A DNA stretch of 64,000 nucleotides, taken from Amycolatopsis sp. FDAARGOS 1241 (GTDB lineage: Bacteria > Actinomycetota > Actinomycetes > Mycobacteriales > Pseudonocardiaceae). The notes beneath the pieces were generated by a model. The model saw only the letters and a list, made by a program, of their open reading frames with translations. It did no database searches and was not told the origin of the DNA. Of this stretch, positions 8,996 through 17,716 are shown piece after piece (the first letter of the stretch is position 1; each line of letters begins with the position of its first letter). The position numbers and the translations under genes are program-made. Where the stretch lies: positions 4,278,001 through 4,342,000 of the forward strand of contig NZ_CP069526.1 of the NCBI RefSeq assembly GCF_016889705.1. Direction: 5' to 3'.

Positions 8996-9982
8996 CTACG
9001 TGATGTCGTCGGTCGTGGTGGCGCGCGGCGAGGTCGCGGGCTCGTCGTCGATGGTGCTCGGGGTGTAGTTGAAGGGCGCCGCTTCGTCGTCGGCGAGCTT
9101 GTCCCAGCCCTCGTCTTCGCGGACCTTGTTGCGTTTGCGGTCGTGGATGCGCGCGATCTGGATGGCGATCTCGAACAGGATCGTGAGCGCGCCGGCGAGG
9201 CCGAGCATCGAGAACGGGTCGGAGCCCGGGGTGGCGAAGGCGGCGAACACGAACAGTGCGAACAGGATGCCGCGGCGCCACTTGCGCAGCTGCCGGTATT
9301 TGACGACGCCGACCATGTTGAGCATGACGATGATCAGCGGTAGCTCGAAGCTGACGCCGAAGATGACCAGCAGGGACAGGATGAACGAGATGTACTTGTC
9401 CGCGGTGAGCGCGGTGACGAACTGTTCCTGGCCGAATCCGGCGAGCAGGGCCAGCGCGTGGGGCACGAGCAGGTAGGCGAGCACGGCGCCGGCGATGAAC
9501 AGCACGGACGCGAAGCCGACGAAGGTGAGCGCGTACTTGCGTTCCTTCGAGTACAGGCCCGGGGCGATGAAGGCCCAGAACTGGTAGAGCCAGAAGGGGG
9601 AGAGCAGGACCGCGCCGGCGGCGATGCCGATCTTGAGGCGGATCGTGAACGCTTCGAACGGCACGGTCTGAAGGAGCCGGCAGCCGCCCTGGTCGCCGCC
9701 GAACCGCTGGGAGGGGGGGATGGCGCAGTAGGGCTGGGTGACGATGTTGCCCAGTGACGGGATCGGCCCGAGGTGCTGCTCGAACCAGATGAAGCCGAAG
9801 ATGCCGCCGATGACCACGAACAGCAGGGCGAAGCCCAGCCTGCGGCGGAACTCGTAGATGTGCTCGATGAGCGTCATCGTGCCGTCGGGGTTCTTCCGAC
9901 GGCTGCGCCTGGTCCGCTTGCTGCTGCGGCCGGCACCTGCGCCGTTGGCGGCTTCCGCCACTGGTCTTTCCGTTCTCGTCAT
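8996..9982 (-). CDS. tatC: Sec-independent protein translocase TatC
   Basis: A 328-residue TatC with six hydrophobic segments. A basic N-terminal extension (SKRTRRSRRKNPDGTMTLIE) leads into the conserved HIYEFRRRLGF cytoplasmic start. TatC recognises twin-arginine signal peptides and recruits TatA to export folded proteins. It ends with a charged C-terminal tail, longer than in E. coli, as is usual in actinobacteria. ATG at 9982. It lies downstream of tatA and just upstream of the lipid kinase gene. Confidence 0.96.
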   Translation of the reverse strand: MTRTERPVAEAANGAGAGRSSKRTRRSRRKNPDGTMTLIEHIYEFRRRLGFALLFVVIGGIFGFIWFEQHLGPIPSLGNIVTQPYCAIPPSQRFGGDQGGCRLLQTVPFEAFTIRLKIGIAAGAVLLSPFWLYQFWAFIAPGLYSKERKYALTFVGFASVLFIAGAVLAYLLVPHALALLAGFGQEQFVTALTADKYISFILSLLVIFGVSFELPLIIVMLNMVGVVKYRQLRKWRRGILFALFVFAAFATPGSDPFSMLGLAGALTILFEIAIQIARIHDRKRNKVREDEGWDKLADDEAAPFNYTPSTIDDEPATSPRATTTDDIT

Positions 9983-10048
9983 AGCCCGCCGGAGCGCACC
10001 GGGTTCAGCGCGCTCCGCGGACCGGGGACCGGGTGGTGCGGGTGGGGC

Positions 10049-10351
10049 TCAGCTGGCGTTCTTCTGCGGCTGGTCGGCCGACGAGGCCTGCTGCTTCTTC
10101 AGCTCGTCGAGCTGGCGCTGGAGGTCGGCGACCTGCTGGTCCTGTGCCGGGGCCGTCGACTGCGGGAGCTGGCGGGTCTCGGCCTCCTCGGCCTCGGCCT
10201 TCTGCTCGCCCGTGAGGTCCTTGGTCTCGGCCTTGAAGATCTTCATGGACTTGCCGATGGAGCGGGCGGCGTCCGGAAGCCTCTTGGCTCCGAAGAGCAG
10301 AACCACGACGAGCACCAGCAGGATGATGTGCCACGGCTGCAGCGCGTTCAT
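10049..10351 (-). CDS. tatA: Sec-independent protein translocase TatA
   Basis: A 100-residue TatA/E protein. One N-terminal membrane helix ([15 protein letters not shown]) is followed by the [20 protein letters not shown] hinge and amphipathic helix, then an acidic Gln-rich tail. TatA oligomers form the translocation pore with TatC. ATG at 10351 follows GGAGG. It is upstream of tatC on the same strand. Confidence 0.95.
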   Translation of the reverse strand: MNALQPWHIILLVLVVVLLFGAKRLPDAARSIGKSMKIFKAETKDLTGEQKAEAEEAETRQLPQSTAPAQDQQVADLQRQLDELKKQQASSADQPQKNAS

Positions 10352-10384
10352 GGGTGGCCTCCTTGTTTCGAGTCGTTGCCGATG

Positions 10385-10597
10385 TTACTGGTTTTCCGGT
10401 GCCTCGCGGCGCTGCGCCACGGCCACGCGAAGTGCTGCCGACCGGGCCCGGATCAGTCCGGTCCGGTCCTGGGTGTCCTCAGCCACCATGCTCACCGTGC
10501 GGCGGAAGCCGCGCAAGACTCTGATCGTCCGCACCAGCAGGAGGATCAGGACGAGCAGGCCCGCCGCGAGCAGCACGTAGGTGGGCAAGTACGACAC
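10385..10597 (-). CDS. Small single-span membrane protein
   Basis: A 70-residue protein beginning VSYLPTYVLLAAGLLVLILL, one transmembrane helix followed by a basic amphipathic tail (RTIRVLRGFRRTVSMVAED). The GTG at 10597 has AAGGTAA about 7 bp upstream; longer in-frame starts run into pafC. It lies in the gap between pafC and tatA on the same strand. I do not recognise a characterised family. The position suggests co-transcription with pafBC and tat. Confidence 0.65.
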   Translation of the reverse strand: MSYLPTYVLLAAGLLVLILLLVRTIRVLRGFRRTVSMVAEDTQDRTGLIRARSAALRVAVAQRREAPENQ

Positions 10598-10607
10598 GTG
10601 GGTTACC

Positions 10608-11588
10608 TTAACGGCCGTAGGTTGACGGTAGGTGACGGGATCGGGCCACCGCGTCGGCCGCGCGCCGTCGAACGGCGTCCGCCAGTGTGACGGGGCTCTC
10701 CACCTGCGCATCTCCGCCGAGCCCGAGGACCAGGCGGACCATCCAGGACTCGTCCGCGTAGCGCATCCGGATCCGCAACCGGCCGCCGTCGAGCTCGTCG
10801 AGCTCTTCGCACGGGTAGTACTCGGCGACCCAGCGCGCGTCGGGGTCGAGCACGAGCTCGGCCTCCTGCTGGTCGGGCCGCACGGAGAACACGCCGTCGG
10901 ACAGGTCGGTGGGGCGGGCGTGCGCGGGCGGCGCGGCGGGTTCGTCGAGCACGGTCAGCTCATCGATGCGGTCCAGCCGGAACAGCCGCACCCCCTCGAC
11001 GCGGCGGCACCACGCTTCGAGGTAGCCGACGGCCTGCACGATCAGCAGCCGCATCGGGTCCACGGTGCGTTCGGTGACCTGGTCCTTGGACGCGGTGTAG
11101 TAGCGGATCCGCAGGGCGCGCCCGGCCTGCAGCGCGGCCGCGACCTGCTCGCGGGTCTTCGCGGCGCGTTTTCCCTCGCGCACGCCGCCGCCGACGACGA
11201 CACCAGCGGGCTGGGCCTGCCCGGCCGCGTCCTCGATCTTGGCGCTGGCGCGACGCACGGCGTCACCGTCGACCACGCCGGGGGTTTCGGCGAGCGCGCG
11301 CAACGCGACGAGCAGGGCGGTGGCCTCGCCGCCGGTGAGGCGCAGGGGCCGGCTCATGCCGGCGTCGTGGGTGACGACGATGGTGTCGCCTTCGAAGGAC
11401 AGGTCGATGAGGTCGCCGGGGCCGTAGCCGGGCAGACCGCACATCCACAGCAGCTCGAGGTCCTTGCGCAGCTGCCGGGGGGTGACGTCGAAGTCGTGGG
11501 CCGCCTCGTCGACGCGCACGCCGGGACGCGCGAGCAGGTAGGGCACGAGTGCGAGCAGGCGCGGCATGCGCTCTCCGGATCCACTCAC
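10608..11588 (-). CDS. pafC: PafC, WYL-domain transcriptional regulator
   Basis: A 326-residue protein with an N-terminal winged helix (FDVTPRQLRKDLELLWMCGL) and a WYL domain (ALRIRYYTASKDQVTERTVD, QAVGYLEAWCRR), then a WCX-like C-terminus. PafB and PafC form a heterodimer that activates LexA-independent DNA-damage promoters, with the WYL domain sensing a ligand. The GTG at 11588 overlaps the pafB TGA (GTGA, 4 bp), so translation is coupled. An ATG at 11567 with GGAG upstream is an alternative start. Confidence 0.93.
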   Translation of the reverse strand: MSGSGERMPRLLALVPYLLARPGVRVDEAAHDFDVTPRQLRKDLELLWMCGLPGYGPGDLIDLSFEGDTIVVTHDAGMSRPLRLTGGEATALLVALRALAETPGVVDGDAVRRASAKIEDAAGQAQPAGVVVGGGVREGKRAAKTREQVAAALQAGRALRIRYYTASKDQVTERTVDPMRLLIVQAVGYLEAWCRRVEGVRLFRLDRIDELTVLDEPAAPPAHARPTDLSDGVFSVRPDQQEAELVLDPDARWVAEYYPCEELDELDGGRLRIRMRYADESWMVRLVLGLGGDAQVESPVTLADAVRRRAADAVARSRHLPSTYGR

Positions 11589-12577
11589 CGGGCGCTCCCC
11601 TGCTCGGCGCGGGCGAGGACGGCCTCGAGCCGGTGCTGCACGGATTTGGCCAGCACGTCGGGTTCGAGCACGAGCACGTCGGGGCCTTGGGCGGCGATCC
11701 AGTCGGCGGCCGATTCGGGGAAGTACAGGCCGATCTCGACGACGTCGCCCTCTTCGCCGCCGATGGTTTCGCGGCCGACGACGGCGGCTCGGCGGCGGAC
11801 GCCCGCGGCGCGGCCGTCGGCGATCCAGAGCCGCGCGGTCGTGACGGGGTTCTGTTCGTCGCCGCTGTCGGTGACCGAGACGAGTTTGAGCAGGTTGACG
11901 CCCTCCGGCCGCGTCACGGCGCCGGGCGGGCCGATGGGCGTGACCGTGCCGGTGACCCGCGAGAGGCGGAAGCAGCGGGTGGCGCCGCGGTCGCGGTCGT
12001 GCCCGACGACGTACCAGCGGGCGCGCCACGACACGACGCCCCACGGTTCGAGCTCGCGCATCCGGCGCTCCGGGGAGCCACTGCGGCGGTATTCGAACCG
12101 CACGGCCTGGCCGTTCTGCACGGCGGCGAGCAGCGGTCCGAACGCCGGTTCGGCGCGCACGCGGGGTTCGATCACGGTGTTGGCCTGGTCGTCGACCTCG
12201 ACGCCGGCGGCGCGCAGCTTCACGAGAGCGCCCTGGGCCTGGCCGGTCAGCTCGGGCGAGTCCCACAGGCGCACCGCGAGGCCGACCGCGGCGGCTTCGT
12301 CGGGGGCCAGGTCGATCTCGCCCAGCTCGTAGTCGCGGCGGGCGATGCGGTAGCCCTCGATGGGGTCGAAGGCGGAGTTGCGGCCGGTCTCCAGCGGGAT
12401 GCCGAGCTCCCGCAGCTCGGTCTTGTCGCGTTCGAACGTGCGGAAGAAGGCCTCGTCGCTGGCCGCGTCGGCGTACCCGGGCACGATCCCGCGGATCCGC
12501 TCGGCGGTGAGGTACTGCCGGGTGGACAGGAGGGCGAGCACGAGGTTGACCAGCCGTTCGGCGCGTGCGGTGGACAC
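11585..12577 (-). CDS. pafB: PafB, WYL-domain transcriptional regulator
   Basis: A 330-residue regulator. The HTH at the N-terminus is followed by TFERDKTELRELGIPLE, typical of PafB, and by a WYL domain (AVRFEYRRSGSPERRMRELE, RWYVVGHDRDRGATR). It starts with GTG at 12577 and overlaps pafC by 4 bp. In M. tuberculosis pafA, pafB and pafC form one operon; here pafA is 2 kb away behind an SDR gene and a beta-propeller gene, so the pair must have its own promoter. It is divergent from the SDR gene. Confidence 0.93.
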   Translation of the reverse strand: MSTARAERLVNLVLALLSTRQYLTAERIRGIVPGYADAASDEAFFRTFERDKTELRELGIPLETGRNSAFDPIEGYRIARRDYELGEIDLAPDEAAAVGLAVRLWDSPELTGQAQGALVKLRAAGVEVDDQANTVIEPRVRAEPAFGPLLAAVQNGQAVRFEYRRSGSPERRMRELEPWGVVSWRARWYVVGHDRDRGATRCFRLSRVTGTVTPIGPPGAVTRPEGVNLLKLVSVTDSGDEQNPVTTARLWIADGRAAGVRRRAAVVGRETIGGEEGDVVEIGLYFPESAADWIAAQGPDVLVLEPDVLAKSVQHRLEAVLARAEQGSAR

Positions 12578-12686
12578 CCGTCAACCCTAGCTCTCCTCCC
12601 CGTTCTCTTTCGTGAGGTTCCCCGAACACGCCGTCGGCGTGCCTCGGCGGCTTTTTCGCCGGGTCTCGTTCGCGCGCGGGCGGCCC

Positions 12687-12692
12687 TAGCCT
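12687..12692 (+). promoter_or_regulatory. -10 element of a leaderless SDR transcript
   Basis: TAGCCT fits the actinobacterial TANNNT -10 element and ends 7 bp before the ATG at 12700. The transcript would then start at or next to the start codon. No Shine-Dalgarno sequence is visible upstream of that ATG, which agrees with a leaderless mRNA. Inference from sequence only. Confidence 0.5.
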
Positions 12693-12699
12693 GGGTGGC

Positions 12700-13398
12700 A
12701 TGACTGAACGTGTGCTTCTGGTGACCGGAGCGTCGCGGGGGATCGGTGCGGCGACGGCGAGACGGGCCGTCGCCGCCGGGTTCCGCGTGGGGCTCGTCGC
12801 GCGCAACGCCGGCTCGGTGGGACCGCTCGCGGCGGAGCTCGGCGAGGGGCAGGCGCTGCCGCTGGCCGCCGACGTGGCGGACTGGCCGAGCATCTCGGGT
12901 GCGGTGGAGGCGGTGCTGGCGCGCTTCGGCCGGCTCGACGCGGTGTTCGCCAACGCCGGCATCGGGATGGGGGTGTCGTTCTTCGGTGACGGCGGTGCGG
13001 AACCCGAACGGTGGCGGGAGCTGGTGCTGACCAACGTCTACGGTGCCGCGCTCACGGCGCGCGCGACGTTGCCGGCGCTGGCCGCGTCGGGCGGGCACCT
13101 GGTGCTCACGGGTTCGGTCGCGGGCCGATACCCGCGCAAGGGGAGCCTGTACTCGGCGACGAAGTGGGCGGTCAGCGGGATGGCCGCGGGGATCCGCGAA
13201 GAGGCGGTGGGCACCGGGGTGCGGGTGACGCTGGTGCAGCCGGGCATCACCGACACCGGCATCCTCACCGAGGAGCAGCGGCGCAAGCCCAAGCTCGAGG
13301 CCGACGACGTGGCCCGCGCCGTGCTCTACGCGCTGGAGCAGCCGCCGACGGTCGACGTCAACGAGATCATGGTCCGCCCGACCGGGCAGGTCCTCTAA
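12700..13398 (+). CDS. Short-chain dehydrogenase/reductase
   Basis: A 232-residue classical SDR. Cofactor motif TGASRGIG at about 8-15, NAG at about 85-87 (FANAGIG), catalytic Ser in VLTGSVAG and the YSATK active site near 150. It reduces or oxidises an alcohol or ketone with NAD(P); the substrate is unknown. Its stop codon overlaps by 4 bp the stop of the convergent beta-propeller gene. It sits between pafB and pafA, interrupting the order known from M. tuberculosis. Confidence 0.88.
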   Translation: MTERVLLVTGASRGIGAATARRAVAAGFRVGLVARNAGSVGPLAAELGEGQALPLAADVADWPSISGAVEAVLARFGRLDAVFANAGIGMGVSFFGDGGAEPERWRELVLTNVYGAALTARATLPALAASGGHLVLTGSVAGRYPRKGSLYSATKWAVSGMAAGIREEAVGTGVRVTLVQPGITDTGILTEEQRRKPKLEADDVARAVLYALEQPPTVDVNEIMVRPTGQVL

Positions 13399-14456
13399 CG
13401 CACCAGCCGGGCGACGCGGCCGCCGGTGCCACTGGCCCAGCAGCTGCCGAGCGGGGTGCAGTCGACGGTGTCGAAGCTGCCGGTGTCGAAGGGGCTCCAG
13501 TGGCGGCCGCCGTCGCGGCTGAGGTCGCTGCCCGGGACCGACGGCGATGACCGACCCGCCGAGCCACGCCGGCCCCGACCGGTAGCCCGCCGGGTACTGC
13601 GGCGGGGTGCGCCAGGTGCGGCCGCGGTCGCCCGAGAGCGCGACGGCCGGGCCGGGCGCGGTGGGGTCGGCGAAGTCGCCGCCGATGGCGACGCCCCGCC
13701 ACGGGGTGTGGAACGCGAGAGGGCGAACACCCCGGCCGAGGCGCTGCTGGGCAGCGGCGTGGCGGCGACGGTCCAGTGCTGGCCGGCGTCGCCGGTGTGC
13801 AGCACTCGGGCGGTGGTGGCGCCGCCGGTGGCGAGCCACCCGTCGGCCGGGCCTGAGGCGGTCAGGCACCGGCCGCTCGCTGCGAACCCGGCCTCCCCGG
13901 GCAGCGCGGGCGGGAACGCGGCCGCGGGCAGCTGCCGCCAGGTGCGGCCGCCGTCGGCGCTGGCCTGCGCGCGGAACTTCCCGTCGACGGGGTCGCTCAT
14001 GGCCAGCCCGCGCCGGGGGTCGAAGAACGCGACGCAGTCGAAGAACGCGACGCAGTCGAAGAACGCGGCCGGGTCGGGGTTGCGGAAGGTCTCGCGCCAG
14101 TGCCGGCCGGCGTCGTCGGTGCGGTAGATCCGGGAGTCGGTGCCGGGACCGATGGCGAGGACCACGGCGTGGTCGGCGTCGAAGGCCTCGATGTCGCGGA
14201 ATTCCAGGGTCCCCGTGCCCGGCGGGCCGACCGGCGTCCAGGTCCGCCCGCCGTCGGTGGTGCGCAGCACCGTCCCCTGGGTGCCGCTGACCCACGCCAC
14301 CCGGCCGCCGACCGCCGAAAGCCCGCGGAACTGCGCCGTGGTCCCGGTCGGCGTGAGTTGCCACGACGGGAGCCGTTGGGCCGCGGTCGCGACGCCACCG
14401 GCGGCGAGCGGGAGGACAGCACCGAGCAGGACCAGCAACGCACGCACGACACGCAT
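13395..14456 (-). CDS. Secreted BNR-repeat beta-propeller protein, with two internal compensating frameshifts
   Basis: The open frame gives 353 residues. It has a signal peptide (RALLVLLGAVLPLAAGGVA) and BNR/sialidase-type repeats (RTTDGGRTWTPVG, RTDDAGRHWRET, SADGGRTWRQL, LSRDGGRHWSPF). Between about 13720 and 13545 this frame gives low-complexity Arg/Pro/Ser sequence. The neighbouring frame there gives good propeller sequence (FHTPWRGVAIGGDF, LSGDRGRTWRTP). Two indels restoring the frame are therefore likely, either errors or real damage. An FFDCVA segment is also tandemly duplicated (14020-14067). ATG at 14456. Family role uncertain; such propellers are often annotated as oxidoreductase-like. 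Confidence 0.65.
   Translation of the reverse strand: MRVVRALLVLLGAVLPLAAGGVATAAQRLPSWQLTPTGTTAQFRGLSAVGGRVAWVSGTQGTVLRTTDGGRTWTPVGPPGTGTLEFRDIEAFDADHAVVLAIGPGTDSRIYRTDDAGRHWRETFRNPDPAAFFDCVAFFDCVAFFDPRRGLAMSDPVDGKFRAQASADGGRTWRQLPAAAFPPALPGEAGFAASGRCLTASGPADGWLATGGATTARVLHTGDAGQHWTVAATPLPSSASAGVFALSRSTPRGGASPSAATSPTPPRPARPSRSRATAAAPGAPRRSTRRATGRGRRGSAGRSSPSVPGSDLSRDGGRHWSPFDTGSFDTVDCTPLGSCWASGTGGRVARLVR
14020..14067 (-). repeat. 18-bp tandem repeat inside the beta-propeller gene
   Basis: The 18-bp unit tcgaagaacgcgacgcag occurs twice and continues for another 12 bp. It encodes FFDCVA-FFDCVA-FF. A single FFDCVAFFD segment would be expected in a propeller strand, so one unit looks like a recent in-frame duplication. 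Confidence 0.85.
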
Positions 14457-14500
14457 GCGCCGATCCTGCCGCACCCCGGCGGCGGCTTTCGTCAGGAACG

Positions 14501-14539
14501 CCGGAGGGGCCCTCCCCCAGCGCGGGAGGGCCCCTCCGG
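14501..14539. terminator. Hairpin terminator downstream of pafA
   Basis: A perfect 16-bp stem, CCGGAGGGGCCCTCCC paired with GGGAGGGCCCCTCCGG, with a 7-nt loop. It lies 12 bp past the pafA stop codon and just upstream of the beta-propeller ATG. It lacks a long U tract, as is common in actinobacterial terminators. Confidence 0.75.
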
Positions 14540-14551
14540 CGGCAGTACGGG

Positions 14552-15910
14552 TTACAGCGAGCTGATCAGGCGCTCCACCCGCTCGTCGACCGAGCGGAAC
14601 GGGTCCTTGCACAGCACGGTCCGCTGCGCCTGGTCGTTGAGCTTCAGGTGCACCCAGTCGACGGTGAAGTCGCGCCCGGCGGCCTGCGCGGCGGCGATGA
14701 AGTCGCCGCGCAGCTTCGCGCGGGTGGTCTGCGGCGGGGTGTCCTTGGCCGCCTCGATCTCGCCGTCGTCGGTGACGCGGCGGACCAGGCCCTTGCGCTG
14801 CAGCAGGTCGAAGATGCCCCGGCCGCGGCGGATGTCGTGGTAGGCCAGGTCGAGCTGCGCGACGCGCGGGCTGGACAGGTCCAGGTCGTGCTTGGCGCGG
14901 TAGCGCTCGACGAGGCGGTGCTTGATCGCCCAGTCGATCTCGGTGTCGATCTTGCTGAAGTCCTGCTGTTCCACCGCCTCCAGGGCGCGGCCCCACAGCT
15001 CGACGACCCGCTCGTTGGCCGGGGTGGAGCCGTTTTCCTTGAGGTGCTGCACGGCCCGGGCGTGGTACTCCCGCTGGATGTCCAGCGCCGACGCTTCGCG
15101 GCCGCCGGCGAGCCGGACCTGACGGCGGCCGGTGAGGTCGTGGCTGATCTCGCGGATCGCCCGGATCGGGTTGTCCAGCGTGAAGTCGCGGAACTGCACC
15201 CCCGCTTCGATCATCTCCAGCACGAGGTTCGCGGAGCCGATCTTGAGCATCGTGGTCGGCTCGGCCATGTTCGAGTCACCCACGATCACGTGCAGGCGCC
15301 GGTAGCGCTCGGCGTCGGCGTGGGGCTCGTCGCGGGTGTTGATGATGGGCCGCGACCGGGTGGTGGCGCTGGAGACGCCCTCCCAGATGTGCTCGGCGCG
15401 CTGCGACAGGCAGTACACGGCGCCACGCGGGGTCTGCAGGACCTTGCCCGCGCCGCAGATCAGCTGGCGGGTGACGAGGAACGGCAGCAACACGTCGGCG
15501 ATCCGGGAGAACTCGCCGGCGCGGGTCACGAGGTAGTTCTCGTGGCAGCCATAGGAGTTGCCCGCGGAGTCGGTGTTGTTCTTGAACAGGAAGATGTCGC
15601 CGCCGATGCCCTCGTCGGCCAGCCGCCGCTCGGCGTCGACGAGCAGGTCCTCGAGGATCCGCTCACCGGCCTTGTCGTGGGTGACCAGCTGGGTGAGGTC
15701 GTCGCACTCGGCCGTCGCGTACTCGGGGTGCGACCCGACGTCCAGGTAGAGCCGTGAGCCGTTGGACAGGAACACGTTCGACGAGCGTCCCCACGACACG
15801 ACCCGCCGGAAGAGATACCGCGCGACCTCGTCGGGTGAGAGCCTGCGCTGACCGTGGAAGGTGCACGTGACCCCGAACTCGGTCTCGATGCCAAAGATCC
15901 GCCGCTGCAT
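14552..15910 (-). CDS. pafA: Pup-protein ligase PafA
   Basis: A 452-residue carboxylate-amine ligase of the glutamine synthetase fold. It opens with [12 protein letters not shown], has the catalytic-base region [17 protein letters not shown] near 55-71, and [20 protein letters not shown] and [20 protein letters not shown] motifs shared with Dop. PafA uses ATP to join the C-terminal Glu of Pup to substrate lysines. The length matches the family. ATG at 15910. It stands alone on the minus strand with a terminator after it, and is divergent from the PAP2-kinase fusion gene. Confidence 0.97.
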   Translation of the reverse strand: MQRRIFGIETEFGVTCTFHGQRRLSPDEVARYLFRRVVSWGRSSNVFLSNGSRLYLDVGSHPEYATAECDDLTQLVTHDKAGERILEDLLVDAERRLADEGIGGDIFLFKNNTDSAGNSYGCHENYLVTRAGEFSRIADVLLPFLVTRQLICGAGKVLQTPRGAVYCLSQRAEHIWEGVSSATTRSRPIINTRDEPHADAERYRRLHVIVGDSNMAEPTTMLKIGSANLVLEMIEAGVQFRDFTLDNPIRAIREISHDLTGRRQVRLAGGREASALDIQREYHARAVQHLKENGSTPANERVVELWGRALEAVEQQDFSKIDTEIDWAIKHRLVERYRAKHDLDLSSPRVAQLDLAYHDIRRGRGIFDLLQRKGLVRRVTDDGEIEAAKDTPPQTTRAKLRGDFIAAAQAAGRDFTVDWVHLKLNDQAQRTVLCKDPFRSVDERVERLISSL

Positions 15911-16057
15911 CCCACCAGAGTAGGCGCTGCACCCCCACCTGAGGTGCGCCGATCGGGCGGCGACACGCGGTCGGTACGTTGCAACGCGAGAAACACCGCG
16001 CGAAACCGGCCTGAACCGGGCGCGGCGCCACCCCCGGCGAAGGAGAGGTCAGCGACG

Positions 16058-17557
16058 GTGTTCCACCAGCTCAGCCGCCCATTCCGGAAGGTCGGGCGCA
16101 CCGATCGGGCCCTCATCGCGCGCAGTGCCGCGCTGCCTCGAACACGCGGCGACGACGTCCTCGGCTGGCTTTCGAAATCCGCGAACAAATCCCGGTTGTG
16201 GTGGGCCGTGGCGGGTCTGCTGGCCACGCGCAAGGGGGCGACGCGGCGGGGTGCGCTGCGCGGGGTCGCGGCGATCGCCGGGGCGAGCGCGGCGGCGAAC
16301 CTGCTCGGCAAGCCCCTGTTCCCGCGGCGGCGCCCGGCCGAGGACGAGGTCCCCGAGCACCGGCGGCTGCGCAAGCGCCCGACGTCCTCGTCGTTCCCGT
16401 CTGGCCACGCCGCGTCCGCGGCCGCCTTCGCGACGGCCGTGGCGATGGAGTCGCCACGCGCCGGGCTCGCCGTCGCCCCGCTCGCCGGCGCGGTGGCGTA
16501 CTCGCGCGTGCACACCGGTGTGCACTGGCCCAGCGACGTCGGAGCCGGCGTGGTCATCGGTGTCACCGTCGCGACGCTGACACGGCACTGGTGGCCCCTG
16601 CACCCGGACGTGCCCGCCCGCACCGCCCACACCGCCGAGGCGCCCGAGATGCGCGACGGCGAGGACATGCTGGCCCTGGTCAACCCGCACTCCGGTGTCG
16701 ACGGCCAGGACCTCACCGAAGACGTGCGCTTCGCCTGGCCGAAGGCGACGCTGCTCTACCCCGACGCGCGCCGCGACTTGCGCGAACAGCTCAAGTCCGA
16801 GATCGACGCGCGGGGCGGGACCGTGCGCGCGCTCGGCGTCGCCGGAGGTGACGGCACGGTCGCCGCCGTCGCGTCCGTCGCCGCCGAACGGGGGCTGCCG
16901 CTCGCGCTCATCCCCGCCGGCACGCTCAACCACTTCGCCCGCGACGTCGGCGTGCGCTCCATGCCCGACGCCGACGCCGCCACCGAAGCGGGCAACGCGG
17001 TCGGCATCGACCTGGGTGAGGTCGAAGTCCACGGAGCAGGCGAGACCGAACACCGCTGGTTCGTCAACACCGCGAGCCTCGGCGGCTACCCCGAGATGGT
17101 GCGGCTGCGCGAAAAGCTGCAGGAGAAACACCCGAAGTGGCCCTCGGCCGCGCTTGCGCTCGCCCGCGTGCTGCGCCGCGCCAAGCCGCTGCCGGTCCTG
17201 CTCAACGGCGAACGCACCGAGGTCTGGCTGATCTTCGTCGGCAACGGCACCTACTCCCCCAAGGGGTTCGCACCCTCCCGGCGTCCCGCGCTGGACACCG
17301 GCGTGCTCGACGTGCGCTACCTGCGCGCCGACCTGCCCTACTCACGGGCCCGGTTCCTGCTGGCGATGATCACCAACAGCCTCAACGCCAGCCACGTCTA
17401 CCAGCAGCTCGACGTGTCCGAACTGCGCGTGGAACTGTTCGACGGCAACCGTCGCGTCGCCACCGACGGCGAAGTCGGGCCGCTGGGCAAGGAGTTCGTG
17501 TTCCGCGCCCGCCCCAGCGCGCTCACGATCTACCGCAACCCCGACGACCGGGATTGA
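16058..17557 (+). CDS. PAP2 phosphatase - diacylglycerol kinase fusion protein
   Basis: A 499-residue two-domain protein. The N-terminal PAP2/type 2 phosphatase has KRPTSSSFPSGHAAS at about 106-120 and SRVHTGVHWPSDVGAG near 149-164, the three conserved phosphatase motifs. From about 205 a DAGK catalytic domain follows (LVNPHSGV, GVAGGDGTVAAV, PAGTLNHFARD). The GTG at 16058 follows AAGGAGAGG. Such fusions could dephosphorylate and rephosphorylate lipids at the membrane. Substrate unknown. It is inserted between pafA and prcA relative to M. tuberculosis. Confidence 0.88.
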   Translation: MFHQLSRPFRKVGRTDRALIARSAALPRTRGDDVLGWLSKSANKSRLWWAVAGLLATRKGATRRGALRGVAAIAGASAAANLLGKPLFPRRRPAEDEVPEHRRLRKRPTSSSFPSGHAASAAAFATAVAMESPRAGLAVAPLAGAVAYSRVHTGVHWPSDVGAGVVIGVTVATLTRHWWPLHPDVPARTAHTAEAPEMRDGEDMLALVNPHSGVDGQDLTEDVRFAWPKATLLYPDARRDLREQLKSEIDARGGTVRALGVAGGDGTVAAVASVAAERGLPLALIPAGTLNHFARDVGVRSMPDADAATEAGNAVGIDLGEVEVHGAGETEHRWFVNTASLGGYPEMVRLREKLQEKHPKWPSAALALARVLRRAKPLPVLLNGERTEVWLIFVGNGTYSPKGFAPSRRPALDTGVLDVRYLRADLPYSRARFLLAMITNSLNASHVYQQLDVSELRVELFDGNRRVATDGEVGPLGKEFVFRARPSALTIYRNPDDRD

Positions 17558-17716
17558 CCAGCGCTTTACCCGCTCTCAACGAATCCACAGCGCCGCGCCC
17601 GTACGTTGATCTTGCCAGCTGCGGGCGAACCCTGCCCGCTCCCGTACCCGGCAGGGACCCCACGTGCGTTTCCCCTCCCGCGGCGCCGCGCGCCGCCCCC
17701 GCCCCGCGGCGCCGCG

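Noticed and set aside
14648-15757. Open frame of 369 codons opposite pafA
   Set aside because: Codon-complement shadow of pafA; no recognisable protein.
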